Origin: Akkermansia muciniphila
Lineage (GTDB): Bacteria; Verrucomicrobiota; Verrucomicrobiia; Verrucomicrobiales; DEV007
Assembly (NCBI GenBank): GCA_945883495.1
Contig: CAMCXS010000008.1
Span: forward strand, 62,001 to 126,000
DNA length: 64,000 nt
Direction: 5' to 3'
In this document: positions 15,001-21,000 of the stretch, in pieces
Layout: each line of letters begins with the position of its first letter
How positions within the stretch are numbered: position 1 is the stretch's first letter
Program-made: the position numbers and the translations under genes
Notes under the pieces: generated by a model
What the model was told of the DNA's origin: nothing
Seen by the model: only the letters and a program-made list of their open reading frames with translations
The model's database searches: none

Positions 15001-18000
15001 GCCATGATCGTGTCCACCACGCTCCAATCACCGTTTAAGATCGCTCCAGCGCCCGCCAACGAAACGCGGCCGGTGCCAGCGGTGTCACTGATGGTGGCCG
15101 CCGGGGTGAAGGGAAGGACGGTGCCCAGAGCCAGGACGCCGATGTTACCGGTGCCGTTGGTCACACCATCCCCCAAGGTCAGGGTGCCTCCATTGACATC
15201 CAGCTTGCCGCTGTTCGTCGTGCCCAACCGGAAGTAGAGCGCGTTGGCGGTCGGGCCGACGATGGTTTCGGAGAATCCATTCAGATTGATCCGGCCATCC
15301 GTCTCCATGCCGATCAACGCGTTGCTGCCGTTGAGTTGATCCGCGAACTGATTGCTCGCCATCCATCGCACTTCGGCGGCCGTGGCCGATCCACGGTTCC
15401 CGCCCACTTCCAACCGGGCGCTCACCGCGGCCCCGCCAGCGCTCTTGTTGAGGCGCAAGACACCGTTTTGCACCGAGGTCACCGCCGACGCGCCCGTGCC
15501 GTTCGGAGTGCCGTAGGAGTTGGCGCCACTCCCGGCGAACTCCAGAGCCCCCGCCCCGACCTTGTCGAGACCGATGCCCAGACGATTGGTAGAGACACCG
15601 GTTTGGTCAATGTTCCCATTGATCGTCAGGTCGCCACCTTGCTCCACGTTGATGATGACGCGGGGAGAGTTGTTCGCGGTCGAGTCCGAAGCAAATGTCA
15701 CGTTGCCCACCCACGTCGCGGTGCGACCGGCCAAGACCCGCAACCCACCAGTTCCCTGGAAGCCGGAGCCATTCCGCAACGAGGCATTGCCGTCACCGTT
15801 GTTGGCAGTGCGCAAAGTCAGCGATGACTTCGTGATCGTGAAATCGCCATCAAGGATCAGCGTTCCGTTCGTCGCCAAGTTGCCGTCCGCCGCGGAGCTC
15901 ACCGTGACTGCACCAGCAGACGTTCCGAGAGCCGAGCCATTGCGAACCACCAGTTCACCCGCGCCGACCCGGGTCGCACCGGTGTACGTGTTGGTGCCGC
16001 TCAAAACCATGCGACCTCCGCCCACCTTCACCCAGCCGGCCGCTGCGTCGCTGATCACCGCGCTTATGACCAAATCCTCGACCACCGCGCTATCGCTGAC
16101 GGTGATCGTCCGCTCCGCGGCGCCGCCCCAGCCCAGGTTCCCGGAGATCGTCGCCGGGGATGCGGGAGCCCCGCCAAGCAGCGCGTTCACGCTCATGTTT
16201 CCGGCCACCGTCAAGGTCCCGGCACCCGTGGCCACCGTTGAGCTCGCCTGCGGGCCGACGGCCACGTTCAGCGCGGCAATGGTATCGCTGAAGCCCGCCA
16301 AGTTCAGTGCGCCTTCCGCGTTCACCGTCACGGTCCGGTTGTCCGCGACCTGGTTCGCCTGCAGGTAAACCACTGAGGCGGTGCCAGCACCGCCAACGTA
16401 GTCGCCGATCGTCAAATCGTGCGCCATGGCGTTGAATCCGGTCTTGTTGAGTTCCAGCAGACCGTCCCAAACAACGCTGCCAGCGCCCTGCGTGTTCGCC
16501 GCCGTGCCGCCCAGTTCCAAAGTTCCAACGCCAAACTTGTTGAAGCCCTGTCCGCTGACAATGCCATTGATGATCAGCTCGCCAGCCGCCACGTCGATCG
16601 CGGTGCGGTTGTTGTTAAGGGCAACGTTACCTTGCCAAGTGGTCGTTCCGCTCAGGTTGCGGAGCGGGACCGCGCCGACGTTCGATTCTCCGTTTCCGTT
16701 CAGCGTCAAAGTCTCGGCCGCAAAGGTGTGACCGCCGGACAACTCCAAGGTCGCTCCATAGGTGACGTTCACCCCACCGGCGGAGCTACCGAATGCCGTA
16801 GCGTTCGCGGCCCGGTAGGTTCCCTCGTTGATCCGGGTGACCCCACCAAACGTGTTGGTGGCGCTTCCAGAGATGATCAAACTGCCCCGCCCCTGTTTGC
16901 CGAGATTCCCCACCGCCCCGGCGCGCAGTTCGGTGATCGTCGGGGTGGGCGCCGGAGTGCCCGGCCCAGCTGTACCAATGGCCGCCGTCACGGCCGCCTG
17001 ATTGACCGCCGCCAAAGCACCAACGAACGAAATCTCGTAATTCTGCCCACCAAGCTCCGCGACGATCACATTGCCCGAGCCAATGCTCGATAGCGCCTCC
17101 AGAGCCGCCTGCAACGCCGCGCCAGTCACTCCGCCCGTGGCGCTCCACGTCACGGGCGCCGTCGTTTGACCGCCAAAGGTCACGGTAAACGTGGTCGTTC
17201 CGTCCGTCGGGACACCATTGATCGTGATCCGCTGGATCTCGTTGATCCCCACGGTTCCGGCGATCGCACTGGTTACGGTGAGCGTTCCCGCCTCCCCAAC
17301 AAATAGATTCGCCTCCGAACCACCTAAGGTAACGGCGGCCACATTCAACTCGTTGCCCGCTCCTACGCTAGCGACCAAGCCACTGTCCACGGTGAGACTT
17401 CCAGCGCCGCTCAGAACAATGCTGCCGTTGGCCAGGAGAACCGCATTGGCGGTGATTGCGGCCGGAATGGTTTCACTGCTGGTAAGCCGCACGTTCGCGG
17501 TTCCGGTAGCACCGGAGAGGGTCGTGGCGAAGCTGCCCAAGCCAACCAATCCAGCCGTCGTCGCGTTGTAAACCTCCAGCATCCCAAAGAAGGGCGATGC
17601 CGCATCGATCCCCGGGTTGCGATGGGTCGCGAATTGCAATCCGGTCGTCTCATTATCGATCACCATGAAGTCGATGATCCCATCGTTGCGACTGGGTGCG
17701 ACGGTGAACGCAAAGCGGTTGTTCGTCGTAGCGCCGATATCCACGCCCCGTCCCACGAAACGTACGAACTCTCCCGCGAGGGAAGTGCCGCGATCAATGC
17801 TGTTGATTCGCCACTCGGCGGAAGAACCCGGCGCCGCACTGACAATCGACTCGACCACCGAGGAGGTATTGTCGCTCAGCACCAAGTTGTTGATCACCTC
17901 CGAGGATGCCTCTCCCGCCTTGCCCGCGAAGCGCAAACGTCCCCCACTCATGGTGACGTTGGCGAGGTCATTGAGCCGGTTGCCCCGGTTCATCTCGGTG

Positions 18001-21000
18001 TTATCCAGCGACAGCAAGGCACCGACGTTTACGGTGACCCCGGTCGTGTTCAGAAGTGATCCTTCCCCGGCCAAGAGAATGGTTCCGCCGTTGGTGTTGA
18101 GAGTTGTGGTGCCGCTGTAAGTTGCGGCGGACGTAATCGCCATCGTGCCGAAGCCCGATTTCGTCAAAGCCTGGGCGCCAAATGCCTCCCCAATACCGCC
18201 CGCAAATTCCGCGGTGCCGGCGGTGATGATGTTGAGCGTGGTCGCCGCCGCCAGGTTGACTGGACCGGAGAAGGTGAGTTGATTGCCCCCGCCGCCCACC
18301 AAGTTCCCGGCCACGAGGTTGATCGATCCCCCGAAATAAAAGGTGTTCGCCACCGTGCGTGCCCCGGCATCCGAGAGCAGGCTGCCTTGCGGGACATACA
18401 CGACACTGTTCCCAAACGCCTTGTCGTGGGCGATGGAAATACCACCTGCTTCCACGAAGCTGGCCCCGGTGTAGGTGCTGTCGCCAGCCAGCCGCAAGAT
18501 ACCAGAGCCCGTTTTGCGAATGCCTCCCGTGCCACTGATCTCCGCCGCAATGATAAAGTCAGCGGCGAGCGGAATACGATCCGCGATGTCGATCTGGCGC
18601 ACGATATTGCCCAGATTGAGTTTGCCGGTGATCATCGCCGGAGCTTCGGGAGTCCATAGGGCGGCTCCATTGCCGCCAGTGGCGACGATGTTACCGTTGA
18701 TCGTGAGAGTACCCGAACCCGTGGAAACCAAAGCCGAAGCCTGGAGGGTCAAGGCAGTTTGCGCATCGACATTCCCGATCGTTTCGTTGCGCCCGTTGAG
18801 ATCCATCCAACCGGTCACCGACACAGTCACTGGAGTGAGGTAGTCGGGCAGCTGATCGTCTTGGAGCCACCGGACCAAATCGGAGCGGGAGAATCCATTG
18901 GTCACCCCGCCGCCTGTGTCGCCGATGGTGAGCGCCCCGCGCATGGCCGTGACGCCGCCACTTCCCGTCCCCTTGTTGAGCAACAGCGTGCCCTCGCTAA
19001 TGAGGGTCGTGTTGGTGTAGGTGTTGGCGGTCGCGCCAGCGTATTCCAAGGTTCCGAAACCGGTCTTGGTCACCCCCATGGGTTGCAGACCGCTTCCGTC
19101 CACGATCGCGGAAGAAATCGTCAGGTCACTGCCTACGGCACCGTCATTGACCTGAAACGTGCGCGATGCAGCCGTGCCACTGGCGCCAAAGACTTGCAGG
19201 GCAAGGGTCCCGCCCGAGATCGAAGCTCCGGTTGGATGGCCGATCCCCTGCGTGAAGACGCTGATGTTCCCATTGGTCGTCAGCATGCCGCCGTTGGACA
19301 TCGTGACCGCTCCGGCCCCGGTGGCCCCCACTTCCAAGGCCAAGCTGGCGATCACCTCGCCATTGCCGCCCAAATCGAACACTCCATCTCGATTCACGCG
19401 GACGGAAATGTTGTCCACGATCTGGTCGCCACCACCCAAACGCAAGGTTGCTTGATTCGCGCCCGTTCCAGCTCCCACGAAGATCAACTCCCTCGCGGTG
19501 CCATCATTGGTAATCGCGTTGAGACCGGGCTCCTTATTCAGGAACAACGTTCCCGCCAAAACGCGGACCGAACTATTCGAGAAGGTATTGGCGACCGTCC
19601 CGCTCAATTCCAGCTGTCCAGCGCCGGTCTTGATCAGCTCCAGGTTGCCCGAAATCACCCCAGACAAGTTCAATGAGCTGCCCGCCGCGACATCGTAGTG
19701 CGTGGTTGCATTGGCAATCACGGGGAAGCCATTGAGCAAGCTCGTCAGGTTCGTGGCACTCCCCGCTTGGGTAATATTTCCCGCCCAGCTGTTATTGCCC
19801 GCCAAGTTCCGCAACGCCCCGCCCAGCGAAGCGCCTCCGGTTCCATCCAAGGTCAAGGCTTCCGGCCCCACGCTGATGGAGCCGAAGGTGGTTTCTTCCA
19901 GTTCCAACACCGCGTTGGGACGGACTTCGGTGCCGGCGGCTGGAGATCCCAGAGCAGTACTCCGCTGGATGTTGAGAGTTCCCTCGTTCACGTCGGTGAC
20001 ACCGGTGTGCTGGTTGTCACCAGTCAAGATCAGCTTGCCAGCACCGCCTTTATACAACCGTCCCGTGCTGCTGACGATGTTGGCATCGATTTTGGCCGTG
20101 CCGTTGACGGTCACCAGGTTGGCGTTTGCCGCTCCAAACGTCAGCGCCAAATCGGAGCCGAGCACGCTGCCGTCTTCCAAAAAGATCAGGCCCCCAGAAG
20201 TCACGGTCAGCAGGTAGGGACCGGACAAATCCGCGCCGTTCTCGATGATGATCGAATTGACCGTGCGATTCAGGGTCAACGCCTGCGAGGCGGAAATCCG
20301 CAAGTTACTCTGCGGCCCGGCCTGATTGATGTCCGTGACATACTCATCAGCCGGCAATGCGATTACACTAGCGCCAAACGGATTCGATTCCACGGTGGCC
20401 ATGTCCACCCGCCCGGTGGTGGCATCCACCACGATGGCATGACCGAGAACTCCGTTGCTCATGCTTCCGGGGAGGTTCACGAACTCCAGGCGGTTCGCGC
20501 CGGTGGCGCTGAGGGCTTGGCCAACGCCCACGGCACGGAACGGACGATCCGAGAACGACTCAAGCCGGTGCGCCGAGAGCACGGAACTGAAGGCTCCGCC
20601 GGAGGTGTTCTCCACGCGGATCTCGCTGGTGAGGTGCTGCCCGGGCGTGAGGACCCCGACGTATTCCGAGGAATTCGCGGCGGCATTTCCGACAAAGTGA
20701 AGGGTGCCGTTGTTTGTGAGCCCAACCAAGTCGTGGAGCCGGTTGGTCAAATTCACGGCGCCGTTATCGATCTTGAACACGGAGCCCACGCCAACCGTGA
20801 TCGCATTGGAATTCAGGAGCGTCCCGTTTCCGGCCAACGCGAGCGTGCCCCCATTGTTGTTCACCGTGGTGCTGCCGCTGTAGGTATTGGCACCGGAAAG
20901 CACCAGAGTCCCCAAACCATCCTTGGCGAAGTTCACGCTGCCGTAAATGCCTTCACCAATGGCACCTGAGAAGGTAACCGTCTGCGCCGCGTCCATCACT

